Assembly: GCA_037447605.1 (NCBI GenBank)
Contig: CM074805.1
Span: 3,274,273 to 3,338,272 of the forward strand
From: Zygnema circumcarinatum
Taxonomy: Eukaryota; Streptophyta; Zygnematophyceae; Zygnematales; Zygnemataceae
Reading direction: 5' to 3'
Length of the DNA stretch: 64,000 nt
The translations under genes and the position numbers were made by a program. A model generated the notes under the pieces. That model did not search any database. It had not been told where the DNA came from and saw nothing but the letters and a program-made list of their open reading frames with translations. This document shows, piece after piece, positions 1-12,990 of the stretch; within the stretch, counting starts at the first letter, position 1, and the number at the start of each line of letters is the position of its first letter.

Positions 1-18
1 CCCCCCCCCCCCCCCCCC
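1..18. repeat. poly-C run at window edge
   Basis: The window opens with 18 consecutive C. It is a homopolymer with no visible function and may be a sequencing or assembly edge. The following 19-516 holds only short open frames; one or more upstream exons of the histidine kinase may lie here but I could not join them. Confidence 0.8.
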
Positions 19-516
19 ATAGTATTTCCGAAACCCTGCTTTTCAAAAGAAATTTATTCTTTCTTGTTGATGTCTGTCGTTACGTTTTCCCTTCTCACGA
101 ATGTCAGGGCACCGTGAGCATCCGGTCATGTGCTCCTGGGCATCCCATCATTGCTCCTTTTTGAAGCCCCTTTTGATGTTCTTCCTGTCAACTACTATAC
201 TTCAACCATTGTTGCTGTCAAAGTCTGCAAGCAAAATCCCTTTGACGACAGTTTCATCGGCCTGTTCTACTGCTCTGGTTTTTCATGGCTCTTGAATTTG
301 CCATCACTATCACAGCCCAGAAATGCATTACCGACTGTTTGCACGTGCACAACTTGATAACAATCCGCAAAGAAAGAAGTAATGTCAAGCTGGTTGTGTT
401 TACGACGACACGACAGCATTGCCGCGAGAGGCTTCTCAATCGGCTCTTCTTTCATGATTTTGAAAGCGATTGTGTTCATGCTCAAGATTTTCCTAGAGTT
501 TCTACCTGGGCTGCAG

Positions 517-3500
517 TACACGGTGCTGGTGACTCCCAACGGCAACATCTATGGCAGTCTGCGGAGCCGCAATCGGAAGGCCATAGGGGTGTTGGTGGGG
601 GTTCTGGCAGGTCTGCTTGTGATTGGAGCCATAGTCATGGCTATGCGCACACAGCAAGTCACATCAGAGATTGTGTTGAAGCAGGTGCAAGCTTCAACCT
701 TCACACACTCTGTTCTGGCAGTCCGTTGTTGCTTTTCGACCACTTTCTAAACGTTTAACGCCGTAAAGTCTTCACTTCCCTTTCTACCTTTCTACCTTTC
801 TTCCCGATACACTCCATCATCTGAATTCTCTCTCAGTTCGAATCTTGCCTTCTTGCGAAGGTCTGTTTTGTCTGATAATCGAATCTCGGAGCTGAGTGAT
901 GCCATGCCGTCGATTGGGTTGATCAGGAGTTGATTCGGCAGCTGATTGCAAAGAACCAAGCAGAGAAAACAAGCAACACGAAGAGCCAGTTTCTTGCCAA
1001 CATGAGGTGAGTTTTTTCATGTTTGAAAACCCGATCCAGTTCGGAAGATCGATTTCATGCTGCAGCACCATCAAGTTCTGTACTTTTCAGGTTTGGATTA
1101 AGAACCGGCCTCAGAGGTGATTTTCTCTCCGGCGCGGAATTTCCAGATTTTGAGTTTCGTTTTCAAAACCCTGGCAACGCCCACAGGCTCTGCATGATAG
1201 AACTTGTCATTTCGTGCTTTAAAATGGAAGGACAATCAACCAGTCGTACTGAGGAAGTTCCTTTCCTAGAGTCATCTCGAATGTGCTTTCGAAAACCTTA
1301 TCCCTCCCTGCACGTGTGTTGGATGGCAGCCATGAGTTGAGGACACCCATGGCAGGGATAATCGGGCTGTTGGACCTCCTCTCCTGCGAGTCTCTCACTC
1401 CCGAGCAGGAGCTGAGCGTGGCACAAATTCGCCGCTGTGCTTCGGGGCTGCTCGCGCTCGTTAACAATGTGCTGGACATCAGCAAGGTCGGTGGTTTATT
1501 GTTTCAACGACGTTGAAAAGGAAAGGGGGGGGGGGGGGTGGTTACTTTCAGAGGATTAGTGTGGAATTCTGCTTGGGTGGAGATCGGATTGGATGAGGGA
1601 CAGGTCTAGGGTCTTCCCCAATGTGAGATGGGGACTGAGATTCTATAGATGTTTATGCAGGTGGAGGTGGGCATTTTGGAACTCTCTTCAGCACCATTCA
1701 GCATTGCGGATGAACTGGAAGGCTTGGTTGACATTTTTGCCATCACTTGCATGGAGGCGGGCATCGACCTTGCGCTCGACCTGTCAGGTACTGGAGACCT
1801 CCTCTTCTTGAATGCTGCATTCACAATATGGTGCACTAACAGTTTCAAAGATTCTCTGGACGGGCAGCTTACTTAAGCAAAGCACATTACAGGGTAACTT
1901 TGCAGACCTAGGCAACCACCCAGTATGTGTGCACTGAACTGCTCAACGAGGCCGTTTAGCCAATACTTGTCTAAGGAGTAATTTAAGGAAATGCAGACTG
2001 AATGCTGAAAACTGTTCGTGTCGATGTGGACGGCTTGCCTTTCCTGCAGATGACATTCCTGCACAGGTGCTCGGTGATGCGGATCGGTTTCGACAGATAA
2101 TGTCTAACCTCCTTTCCAATGCGGTCAAGTTCACACAGCGTGGGCACGTTGTGCTTCGTGGCTGGGTTCAACCGGTGGGTCATTTTCCTTATTCCTCAAT
2201 TCTCTGCCTGTATTCAGAATCCCAGAAGCATCTGGGACCCCTAGCTTTGACGCTTGTCAAAAGATGTATACGCTCATTTGCTTGCCATTTGACCTCTTCA
2301 TGGCGGTGCAGCCTGAGTGGGACAATGAACCTCTGTACGAATATCCCGAGACACATCCGAGTCCTCCCTTGAATGGGCCCGGATCGCCATACGAGGGGAG
2401 TTCTGGCCACCCCAAAGATCGGAAAAATTCGTGGATATCAGGAAGGTTTGCACAGTCATTCGCAGGCTTTCTGGGAGACCATGGAACCGTGAGCACTAAA
2501 ACCACATCCCAGCAGGAGGAGTCGAGAATGGAGGACAAGGTGGACAACTTCATAGTGCTCGTATTTGAAGTAGACGACACAGGTGGGGCATGAGAGATGC
2601 ATTCACGATGCATTCGAATTTGAGTCAGATTGAGTTTACATGGACATCAATTAACCTTCTGGCTGCATGCACGATGCCCGACTAGAATGCGTGAAGGCAA
2701 GTGTGTGCGTTTGTGTGTGTATATGAGACTTCAAAGGCAGAACACACACGCATCCTTATCTTGATGACATTGTTGTCTTATCTTTGCTATAGTAGCAGCA
2801 TTAGTCTTTGCAAACCATTGAGTAGTACCTTGCTGTTGGGGCATGAGGTTGGTTGATCAGGCTGTGGAATCCCTCCTGAGAAGCGAGAGGAAGTATTTGA
2901 AAGCTTTTCCATGGTGGATCCGTCGAGTACAAGGGCCCACGGTGGATCCGGGTTAGGCCTGTACATTGTGCGTGGCCTCGTCACCCTCATGGGGGGAACG
3001 GTCGAGATTGTCGACAAGGAGGGATCGGGAACTCTCGTGCGATTGGACGTTGTTTTCAAAGCATTGCCAGATGCAGAGCCCCCCCCACCTGCAGACCGGA
3101 GTTCTCTTGTCCTCAGGTAATTCAAATTCCCTCTTACGTCGTTGCTGTCGATTGTCTTTTCTTAAGTGGAATGCTTTTGAATGGCATGATTACTTTTTAC
3201 TTACATGAAAGAAATCTTCTTCTTATGTCAGTTTGTTGCCTGTGTGAATCTGCCGTGCCATATCTTTTTCTGTTGTCAAATGTAGCCAGTCCAGCACATT
3301 CAGTATGCAAAAGTGAACCCGTTCTCTCAAAAGATTTGGAATTTCGTTGAGATATGAAGGTGATAACCGTTTCTGACATGTGTGCAGGAAAGCGCCGTCA
3401 CTAGGGATTAGTGGACTGTCGGCTCTACTGAGCCAAGGGGCTGATTCTGGAACTGGCACTGAAAGTGAAGCCTTGGAGAATAACTTGGAGGTATGACAAG

Positions 3501-6500
3501 CTGAGAAGAATAGGAAGGGGAGAAGTGGCTTGGAATGGTTGTATTCGTCTGTTGGCTTGTTCTTTTTCCTCTATAAATTCTGTGAGGTCCACGCAGAGAG
3601 GGCTGAAGCAGGAGTTTTGGATGGGTGGCTATGGGGAGTGAGTTTCTAAGATAGACTGCAATCATCACCGTACTTCACATTGCATTTTTCAAAACTTTAG
3701 ACTTCTGTCCATGTTGTCCAGTAAAATTTCCTGCAGAAATAGCCCCAAAGAAACTGCTTTAGAGACTCATGCGATGCTGCGCTGTACCTGCTCTGCAGGT
3801 GGAAGCTTTAGTCGCCATGCGTGATGGCCCGGGGAGAGAGATGGCCGTACGATGGATGGCTGCGAGAGGTCTACGAGTCCGCCAAGTCCGAGCATGGCCG
3901 GGCATCCTTCCCACATTGGAGTACATGTCCCATGATGTCTCCCTGCATCCCAGAATGAGTCCCTCCCACTCAAGAACAGCATCGCGTGCAGCTACCACAA
4001 CGCAGAAGGAGGGCAGCACGTCCGGGTCGTCGGGGCAGGCAGGCATTGGACCCGCCTTGTCGGCTGAGCTCATGAGGTCGAGGTCTTATGTTCGACGGAA
4101 GTATCTTCTTAGGCTGAACGAGTCGGGAATGTCACCATCAGGGTCTGCCGATTTATCGTCATACACTGAGGCAGTAGCTGCAGCTTCGCATTTAGAAGCA
4201 TTGGCAGGAGGGTTCGGGCCGGATGGAAAGGGGGGAAGCACTCTCTCACGGTTTGGCTCTGGAGGTATATCTGAGCGTCTGCCGAAATTCACGAAACGGA
4301 GGACTGATGATTCAGAACCACTATTGCAGGCGCAGGGAGAAGGTGTAGAGGCGGCTTCACAAGGAGGAGGAGGAGGAGGAGGAGGAGGAGGAGGAGGAGG
4401 AGGGGGGCAGCAGGGCTCAGCAGGGAATTCTGGGTTTAGAAACAGCCTTCTTCCGAAATCGGATCCGGGGTTGGGGCAGGTCATAGGAGCTGTCCCAAGT
4501 GTACCAACTGTGGCAGCACCTGTAGAACAGAAACCAAATTGGCAAAGAAGTTTGAGTGGAAGGTGGGGTTCAGGACAGGGTTGGACTCTTAGTGGAAAGG
4601 TAGGAGCCAATCCTGCTAATGGAACAGTGCAAGGTGTGGAATCTGCTGCAGATTCCACAGCGTCAGATTCAGGCCCTCTCCATGTAGGAGCTGGAAGCTC
4701 GGGAAGTTTGCCTGTGAAAACACCCATTGTGGTGATCATTGACTTGATGCTGTTTCCGGGAAGTCAGCATCTTCGCAGCATGCCGAGGCCAAGCGCGGAC
4801 CCTTTAGCAATTGGGGCCTCCTCTGCCAATTTAATGCCTTTGGTGGACCCTTTCACTGGGAAAATTTTAACCGAAGAACTGTTCGCGATGCCCAAGGAGT
4901 TGGAGGACTTCAGACAAAAGCTTGCACGGCTGTGTTGGAGGAAGGCAGAGGTGTGTAACGATGGTGGAATGGAGGAACAGAAAAGGCAGAGGGCAGGAGG
5001 AAATGGGATGGCGTGAATCAAAGGAAGAGGAGAGGGGAAGTCCAAGGGAAATTAAAGTTACAGCTAAAGCTGAAGTCAGAGAAATGGGAAGAAGTATAAT
5101 AAACACGCTGCTTGGAAATTTTCCATTCCAATCGCTGTCAGTAGCATTCTTCGTACTTTTTTATAACTGTGAAATGTCAGCATACTTATGTGATTGATTG
5201 AAAAAAACGTCTTTATGTCAGAAAGCTCCTTTCTTCTGGAAAAAACAGGCTGACTAATCCTTCGCGACTGTTTGGATTTTCAAACTGTCATCGGTCTTTC
5301 TGTTCTGGCTATTTAGAACTTTCCAAGTTTCTTGTTTTCTTAGGATTTTCATGTGCAGTTTCATTAAAGGTTTCATTCTCATTGTGGGTGCAGGCGGGTC
5401 AGCAAGTGATAGTTGCGTGGCTACTCTCCCCGGGCATAAGTGCCCAGCTCCGACAGAGTCTGCAGAGAGACGGCTCCTCCCTCATCACCAGCAAACCCCT
5501 CCATGGCAGCCGCCTTCGCAAACTCTTCACCAGCGTGCAGCGACTTGTACATGCAAACACTCCCGCCATGAGGGGGCTCGCCCCCTTCCCAGAGAATGGC
5601 CCCTTGCTCAGCGGAGCGGATATTGCTTCTGCAGCGTGGGAGAACGAGAGGAGATTGAGTGGTGGTGATGAGGCTGAAGGAGACTCAAAAGGACGGAAGA
5701 CTCCGTCGCCAACACGCCTCTCCAAGGCTCCAAGTCTGAACAGTGTGTGGGAAGCGATCATGAGGGGGAAGGGCAAAGTTCAAACGCAAGACCTGCAGGA
5801 TGGAAACGCTGCTCCTCCGCGGCCAAGGAACACGGAAGCTGCCTACTATACGACTGGAGACGGGGGAGGTGGCGGCCATAGCCGCAGCGGAAGCAGCCCA
5901 GAAGTGATTGGAAGAGAGCAAGCTTTTGAAACAGACAACAGCTACTCCTCTCCTAGGGAAAGGAGTTTCAGGGAGGGTCATAGCCCCGATAAGCAACGTC
6001 GGTACGGTGGAGTCCTCAGAGTGAGCCCTCTTCCAATAGACAGAAGCAAAACACCGAGCCCACCACCAGAGCTACCGAGCCCCCCTATGCTGCGTTTGAG
6101 CCAACGGAAATCCCTCACAAAGGCTCTCTCCATAGACATTCCTGAACCCCCAGAAGAGATTTTGGCAGGGCGTGCTCTCACACAGGATAGCTCACGTGCA
6201 GCCTTCGGGTCACGTATGTTCGATTCGCCAACACTGGCAGGGGCGGGAATGTCGCCAGGCAGTAAGAAGGAGCTCTCATTTGACGAGAGGTTCCCGCTTG
6301 AGCTTGGCAGAAGGGAGGAGAGTCTGAACATGAACATGCGACAAGAAAGTCAGGATTTTCAACGAGGGGATGAAGGCAACCCTTATAAAGTGAAAGCTCC
6401 GCTCTCAAATCCAACAGAGATAACGAGAGGTGCTGTAGATCCTTCCAGCCTTGTTCGACAGGGTTCAGCGGCAGCAGAGCAATCTCAGAAGAAAGGTTCA

Positions 6501-8686
6501 GAAGCAATATCTCCCTTCAGGGAGATTATGAGGACTATGAACAGACCGGCTACTGGCTCGTCGCCATTGAGGCCTTCAAACATCATGATCTCAGAGTCAT
6601 CAAATCCCGGAACACCCCGTGTTCCTCCAAGCCCTTCCATGCCAAGTCCTCTCCCCCGCGAACTAACTCTTCGTCCAAACAATTCGTTGGATGGCCCCGC
6701 GGCAGAATCCATGACTTCTCGAGTTGCAAGTCCGCGGGGGGGGGCAGACCCTGCAGGGAGTGAGCGACTCAAAGAGAATGTGCAGGGAGGTGGGCATCCT
6801 GCCACTCCTGACTTGGGTCACGTGAGTGCGGTGAGCACATCAAGGATGAAGAAATCAGGGGAGGGAGGCGAAGGAGGAGGGAGTTGGGCCAATTTGGCTT
6901 TATCGAGCCCTTCAGTTGCTCGGAAAATTCGCGCAGAGGCAGCTATGAGTCCTGGAGGGAGTCCGGGAGCAAGTACTTTGAAGGGGCTGCACATTTTGGT
7001 TGTGGAAGATACAGCCATTTTGCAGAAGTTAGCTGCACTTATGCTGCGAAAACTAGGTGCTCGGGTGACCATTGTGAGTGATGGGCAGCAGGCGGTGGAG
7101 GCGGTGTCCAATGCGTGGCTGGCAGAGGATGCTGCTACCAGAAAAGCGGGAGTGAAAATGGAGGGAGGGGAGGCAGTGTCAAGGGCTGAGCAAGGGGAGG
7201 GAGAGGCAAATACGTCCACTACTACTGTTGGGGCTGCTCCAACTGCTAATTCTAATCCTACTACTGCTACTACTGCGTCATCTGCTACCACTGCTGCTAC
7301 TACGGATTCGGCTACCTCTGCTGCTACTGTCATAAATTATCAAGATACTTCTACTGCTACTACTACAACTGCGGAAGGCGACCTAGAAAATGAAGAGAGT
7401 CGCGGTGCTGCACAGGGAGAGGGGGGTGGAAAGTTGAAGGGAGATGTGGGTCTGACGCCCAGGGAGTCACCGGCCATTGATCTTGTTCTCATGGACTGTC
7501 AGGTGAGAATCGTAACGGAAAGATTGTATTTTTCCCCCCAGATTTTTTGAGTTTGAAGTAAGCATGGAGATTCTGGCCATTGATTGCTTTATCAAGCCTT
7601 GACTTTTCCTTCTACAATGACGTCACCTTGGATGGACTGGTCATTCCCCCACATAGATTTCTTCTTGATCTGAATGTGGAGTCCTGCTTGAGCGAGAAAT
7701 CGACAGGCCATTTGCAAGAACGTGTGCAATTCGCGCAGTACTGCTTTCAGACGTTCTGGGTTTCTAGCGATGATAGCCTCAGGCAAAGGGTGCTGTTACT
7801 GAATATACATATAATTTTAAACTTGAAAAGTTTCTTGCCTTTGACAATAGTGGTTGTGAATGGACTGCTTGCCAATCCTCGTTGCAATGCATCGATGCAG
7901 TCATTTTCGTGCACGCTTTCGCTTTCAGTGCTATGTGCTTGAGAGGGGCTCCCACTGATAGGGTTGGGGGTGATGGGGCAGATGCCGGTGATGGACGGCT
8001 ACACCGCCACTCGGACTATCCGCGCTGCGGAAGTTCGATCAGGACGGCATACGCGCATTGTAGCATTGACTGCGCATGCTATGGCCAGGTGCTGCTGCTG
8101 ATGCTGCTCTCTCTCTCCCTCCCCTTCCCCCTCCCCCTCTTCCCCCCATGCTCACGTGTGTTGTGTTGGGTTTTTCTTTTTATCTTATTTGAACTCCTCT
8201 TCTCTCCCTTTCATGGTTTGGGTTTTCTAGGTGTTTTTTAGACTATATTGAAGCCCTTGCTGGGAGAAATATTGGGCATTGTGTTGGAAGGCTATCAATG
8301 TGGAAAGTCTCTCGTAACTTGTCTTATCTTTGCTGAGTTTCTGACGCACGAGGAGTGGGGCTGGGGATGTGCAGTGACGAGGCGAAGTGCAGGCAAGCGG
8401 GCATGGATGGTTATCTCACAAAGCCGATTAATGTGAGGTAGGTGTTCTGAAATTTCACTGCCCTGCTTTCTCTGAACCTTTCAAGAAACTATCTTGATCT
8501 GAGATCCGTTGTTGCATCCGCGCTTCTTTAACCTCTACCTCATCAGAGGAGTCCTTTTCCCATCATCGCTTTCCTTTGGGTTGGACCGTGTGCAGATTGC
8601 TCGTAGACACCATTCTAACTTTGGTAAAGAAGATTCCAGCGAGGAGACCTGTCCCCGACGTGGCCACACAAGCAGCTCCCTTGTAG
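517..8686 (+). CDS. AHK1-like hybrid histidine kinase (5' end missing)
   Basis: Membrane sensor kinase of the two-component phosphorelay, closest by motif to plant AHK1-type osmosensors. Exons: 517-657, 927-1006, 1330-1486, 1661-1787, 2050-2174, 2312-2582, 2861-3116, 3388-3490, 3799-4950, 5394-7502, 7982-8088, 8375-8437, 8596-8686; all join in frame (about 1593 residues, longer than the roughly 1200 usual for AHK1). Seen in order: the end of an extracytoplasmic region; one hydrophobic helix (AIGVLVGVLAGLLVIGAIVM); H-box SHELRTPM; N-box NLLSNAVKFT; G1 box DTGCGI; G2 box GGSGLGL; a degenerate receiver-like region beside long low-complexity stretches; then a true receiver with acidic pocket VVED, phospho-acceptor Asp in LMDCQMPVMDGY and the conserved Lys in YLTKPI. 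The ELEGLVDIF stretch after the H-box is what points to AHK1 rather than to cytokinin receptors. Odd points are a poly-Gly tract and a long insertion inside the receiver. Family assignment is firm; the subfamily is less certain, and upstream exons were not found. Confidence 0.88.
4363..4407 (+). repeat. GGA microsatellite coding poly-Gly
   Basis: A (GGA)n array inside exon 9 of the histidine kinase encodes about 14 consecutive glycines in the linker between kinase core and receivers. It is likely to vary in length between individuals. Confidence 0.9.
7203..7372 (+). repeat. ACT-type trinucleotide tract coding Thr/Ala
   Basis: An imperfect ACT/GCT trinucleotide tract codes for a Thr/Ala-rich segment. 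It lies within the insertion that separates the first strands of the AHK1-like receiver domain from its phospho-acceptor Asp. Confidence 0.8.
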
Positions 8687-9751
8687 GATATACAGCGCGC
8701 ATCATTGCAGCTTGGCAGCATATTATAGATGAAACATAAACGCCATCGCTCTTATTTTCCACTTCAAATTTGGTTGAACGTGGCTTAGGGTGACGTATTC
8801 TATAGCTCTAGGACTCAGCTTGGGGATCCAGCAGCGGGCTCGGGGAGGGGCAGAATAGAGTAGAAATTGCATTGCACTGCTTTGTGATGCGGGGTGAAGA
8901 AAAGGGCTTGTGTAGTCGCTGGCTGACTCGGGCTCCGGTCGAATAAGCAATAATTTCCTTGTGGAGATTTAGGCTGTTATTAATTTATGTGAGATTCATT
9001 CTAATTCTCATATACGAGTTCAGGTGCCGCTGCCTCCTGGTTTTTAGCATGTCGTGATTTTTGGTTGGATACTGACAAGATCGATGTCGTATCTAAGAAA
9101 ATCTATTATTGACGAGAGATTTGGCCTAGTCCTGCATGCTCTCTTTGGGCTCCTGTGTAATCTGAGGAGGGAGCTCAATCCGTCTTCTGCTACTGTGTCG
9201 ATGGCTTTAGAGGATTTAGGACTTCAAAGGAACGCGTATTGCCATGCTGGTGACTTGGGAGCTCCGCTGGTCGCTGCATGGTGAGATGTTTGAGCCGCCT
9301 AGTTTTTAGTACGGCAGTCGAAACCGAAAGTTGCAACTCAGAACAAGGCACTTGCAATGTTTAGGGCTGCATTCATGTTGTGATGTTGGCAAGCAGTTGG
9401 CACCATTCACGAGTGATATAAAGTGCAGCTCATACTTTACTGGGGCTCAAATCCAAGTCAATGGTTTATAGCCCAACCGATACTCAACCGGACGCAGGTT
9501 CTTCTATACACGACCACGTCCGGGACTTCGCCCTCCACCGAAGCCCTTTTGTGCGTTCCCAGTCCGTGTCTGCCGTGCCCTCCTGTCACCACAACCAGGC
9601 CAGTCAGTGGCTGCATGTATGCGAGTGACGCATGACTGGGTCATGACCTCATCGCTGTGACTGCTGGGCCATGGCGTTCGCCCCAAACTGCGAGACATGC
9701 CAGTGCAATGCATGGAGCCATGCTGATCATCATCTCATCGCATGAGTCTGC
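8687..9751. other. intergenic, 3' of kinase and 5' of VPS20
   Basis: About 1.06 kb without a convincing gene. Only short frames without splice or family support are present. It should hold the kinase 3' UTR and the distal VPS20 promoter; I see no clear poly(A) signal or promoter motif. Confidence 0.5.
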
Positions 9752-10038
<287 letters not shown>

Positions 10039-10160
10039 CATTCGGAGCAGGAGCCGGCGCGGCGCAACAGCCAGCAGCCGCCTGCCCTCCCTAATGCGAG
10101 CGCGGCCGCTGCTAGGGATGGAGCGCTGCGGGAGGGCGCGGGGCGAAGGCGGAGGCGGCC

Positions 10161-12990
10161 ATGGGGCAGCTCTTCTCCTCTTCCTCTGCGCGCCGCCGCC
10201 CGCAGGTCACGGAGGTCGACAAAGCCATTCTCACGCTCAAGGGCCAGCGACGGAAGCTGGCGGACTATCAGAGGAAGGTGAGGGCCCCCTCTCTCGTTTG
10301 GTCTCTCACGCGCCCTCTTTCTTCAAGCTTTCGCCTCACGCTTTTCCGTTCTCCTCTTTCCGTCTCATTATTTTGCTTTGCCTTCCTCCTCTCTCGCTCT
10401 CTCTACTACTCTACACATTTTCCCTTTCCCTATCTTTCTATGTTTTCTGCTCATACGCCTCCCCTTGATCTGAAGGACGTCTGTAGTGAAACATGTACAT
10501 GACCCGTTACGCCATTGTAGGAGCAGTCGGCAGAGGGACTATGTGGAGGCAGGTTCCGAGCCTTCTTTCGTACCTGAAATTTAGGTGCAGTGGTGACTCA
10601 TTTTAGTACAGAAAATTAGCGCATGTTTTGGCATACTAGGTGTGGTGCCGTTGGAAAGCGCGAAAGTTTTCTTTGAGCAAAGAATAGAAGTCTGGTAGAG
10701 CGCGTGGACGGCCGTATGTCTATTTACCCGGGTTCGCTATGCATGCAGAAGTTCTTGCTGAATTGGTAACGCCTTATACTTGCAAATGCTAATCGGGATC
10801 CCAGGTATTGGAAGAAGGAATGTGTATGTAGGAGGCGTGTCGAACACAGAATGAAATAGAATTTGAAGGCGCCGGTAATGAAATATTTCGAACTTCTTAG
10901 GCCACACCATAGAGCGAGGTTGCTGCAAAACAGGGATGTTCTTTTTTAAGCTTTAAGCGGAAGGAAAGGAGCTTCTCGCCTGGCTGGCTCTCCTAGCCGC
11001 TCTGTTGGACCGTGCACGTACAGTTCATTTAGTTCTTTGAAGTGCAGGCACTTCAAAAAGTAGTAAAAAAATCTAAAATGCTCCCTTTCACTCACCAGCC
11101 GACATCCATGGCTTTCCATGTTTCATCTTGAAGTGAAGTGGCTCTGCTAGCAGGCCATTGTGTCAACTTTAATGCGTCTGTTTTGGAAACATCATATCAT
11201 GAAATGCGTGCAGGTGGAAGCAGTGATTGAGCGAGAAAAGGAGGTTGCAAGAGAACTAATCAAGGCCAAGAAGAAGGACAGGGCAGTTCTCGCTTTGAAA
11301 AGAAAGCGTGTCCAGGAGGAAGCATTGAAGAATGCAGACGTTTGGGTCATCAATGTGGAGCAGCAGGTGGGCTATAACGGATTCTGTTCACTTTATCCAT
11401 TTTCACTTGAAGGAATATGGCCCGGGTCGACATTAACCTGGATATTGACTGCCTTGTATCACGTTGCAGCGAATGGATAGCACTGAAATTATATTACAAA
11501 TTCCTGAGCTTTGTGAATTTTCGTCATTTATTATACATATAGAGATCCTCGTAGTTCCTCTCAAGTAATCATACAGCTGTTTTCTGCGGATTCAGTTGGC
11601 GGATATCGAGATCGCAAGCAGACAAAAAGCGGTGTTCGAGAGCTTAAAGTCGGGGCAAGCGGCCATAAAGGAGCTGCAGAGCCACATCAATCTGGAGGAC
11701 GTGCAAATGCTGTTGGATGAATCTGCAGATGCCAAGGCCTATCAAAAGGTCTCTCTCTCTCTCTCGCTCTCTCTCTCTCGCTCTCTTTCTTTCTCTCTCT
11801 CTCTCTCTCTGTGTCGCTCCCTTTCTCTATCACTGTCACAACTTTCTATTTTTTCACACTGCATACACATGCTTCCTCTGTCGTTCCTTGCTTCCCGCCA
11901 TGCGGCTGATCTGTCTCACCGTGTGGCTGCATTCACCTTACGGTAATTCATTTAGCTGCATTTAAAGGAGCTCCATTACATGGTTTTCCGTTTAGACGGG
12001 ATAATCGATAGGATGAATTGATGAGATTGGTCAGGTGGGGACATGAGCAGGAGGCCGAGGCTATGCTGGGACAGCTGTCCGAAGAAGACGAGGAGGCTGT
12101 GCTGGCGGAATTGGACAGCTTGGAGGTGGAGGTGAGTCTTTTGAAATAGTTGATATAAAGGAGTTTCATTCACCTTGTCGACTCTCATGGCTTCCTGATG
12201 TCTTTTGCCTGCTTTGAACCTTTTTTGCCTTTAGCTGGAGCAACATCTGTACTTGCTGGCGGGAATTGGTGGTCTTAGTGTGACGATCACTCATGGTCAT
12301 GCAGCTGTTGGAGCGCGGAATTCATTGTTGCCATTAGATCCCTGGTGGATCTAATGGCAACAATGAATGAATGAATGAATGAATGAATGAATGAATGAAT
12401 GAATGAGTTGTGGGTCTAACTTATTGAATGCAGAAAATGGGTTCTACTTGTTGCCAACAATCAAGTAAATTTCAGGAGCTTAGATTCTTGTTGTGGCTGA
12501 CACTTAGGGTGCTCTGGCAGTTGGGCTTGGAGGGATTGGAGGATCTGGAGGCACCTCCTTTAGAGCTCCCGTCAGTACCAACGACGCCTGTTACCAAACC
12601 CGAGATATTGGACGCCGACGAAACTGAAGCGGAGGAGGAAGCTGTGTCTCGAACAAAGAGCTCTGCAGCGAGGGAAAAGGGTAAGCAGGCTGCTGGGGGG
12701 CCCTCACCCTGTGGGAGGGACCCCTACCTTCTCTTGCCACCTCCATTTTGAGTTCCTTTCTCGGCTGAAATTGCCGCAGTTGTCTGAATGTAGTGGGAAC
12801 TTTTTCACTGAAAAAAAATATGCGTCATTATCTCGGTGATTTAGACGGTTGTTGCTTGCGAAACGGTCACGCGCATAGTTTGTATTGAAACTAGGTCTTT
12901 GGTGCTGAGAGGGTCATTGTTGGTGGGCTTATCAGTTATCAGTTATCCTTTTCGGTTTCTGCAGTGATGGAAGACCCGCTTGCAGCGTAG
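10161..12990 (+). CDS. VPS20: ESCRT-III subunit VPS20/CHMP6
   Basis: Endosomal ESCRT-III subunit that links ESCRT-II to SNF7 polymerisation during multivesicular body sorting. Exons 10161-10277, 11214-11366, 11596-11748, 12051-12131, 12521-12680 and 12965-12990 join in frame to 229 residues, the usual family size. The protein begins MGQLF, a Gly2 myristoylation context as known for CHMP6. It continues with the basic, helical SNF7 core ([16 protein letters not shown], then a Lys/Arg-rich helix) and [13 protein letters not shown]. An acidic C-terminal part follows ([16 protein letters not shown]), then a Pro-rich linker with LPSVPTTP resembling a MIM-type Vps4-binding motif, and the tail MEDPLAA. 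The start codon is the first ATG before the conserved helix. Exon 4's acceptor is the least certain; several AG sites lie close together. Confidence 0.93.
11748..11832 (+). repeat. CT-rich microsatellite in VPS20 intron 3
   Basis: A (CT)n-dominated pyrimidine tract starts immediately at the exon 3 donor site of VPS20. It is low complexity with no coding content. Confidence 0.85.
12320..12368. repeat. perfect 22 bp inverted repeat (5 bp loop)
   Basis: Arms 12320-12341 and 12347-12368 are perfect reverse complements around the loop CTGGT. The structure lies in the fourth VPS20 intron, and its right arm overlaps the start of an AATG tetranucleotide array. It could form a DNA cruciform or an RNA hairpin in the pre-mRNA. 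Confidence 0.92.
12362..12406 (+). repeat. AATG tetranucleotide array
   Basis: About 11 tandem AATG units inside a VPS20 intron. It directly abuts and overlaps the right arm of the 22 bp inverted repeat, so slippage from the palindrome end may have seeded it. Confidence 0.92.

Noticed and set aside
4086-7333. Minus-strand frames antisense to the histidine kinase
   Set aside because: Shadows of the sense coding exons, which carry clear domain motifs.
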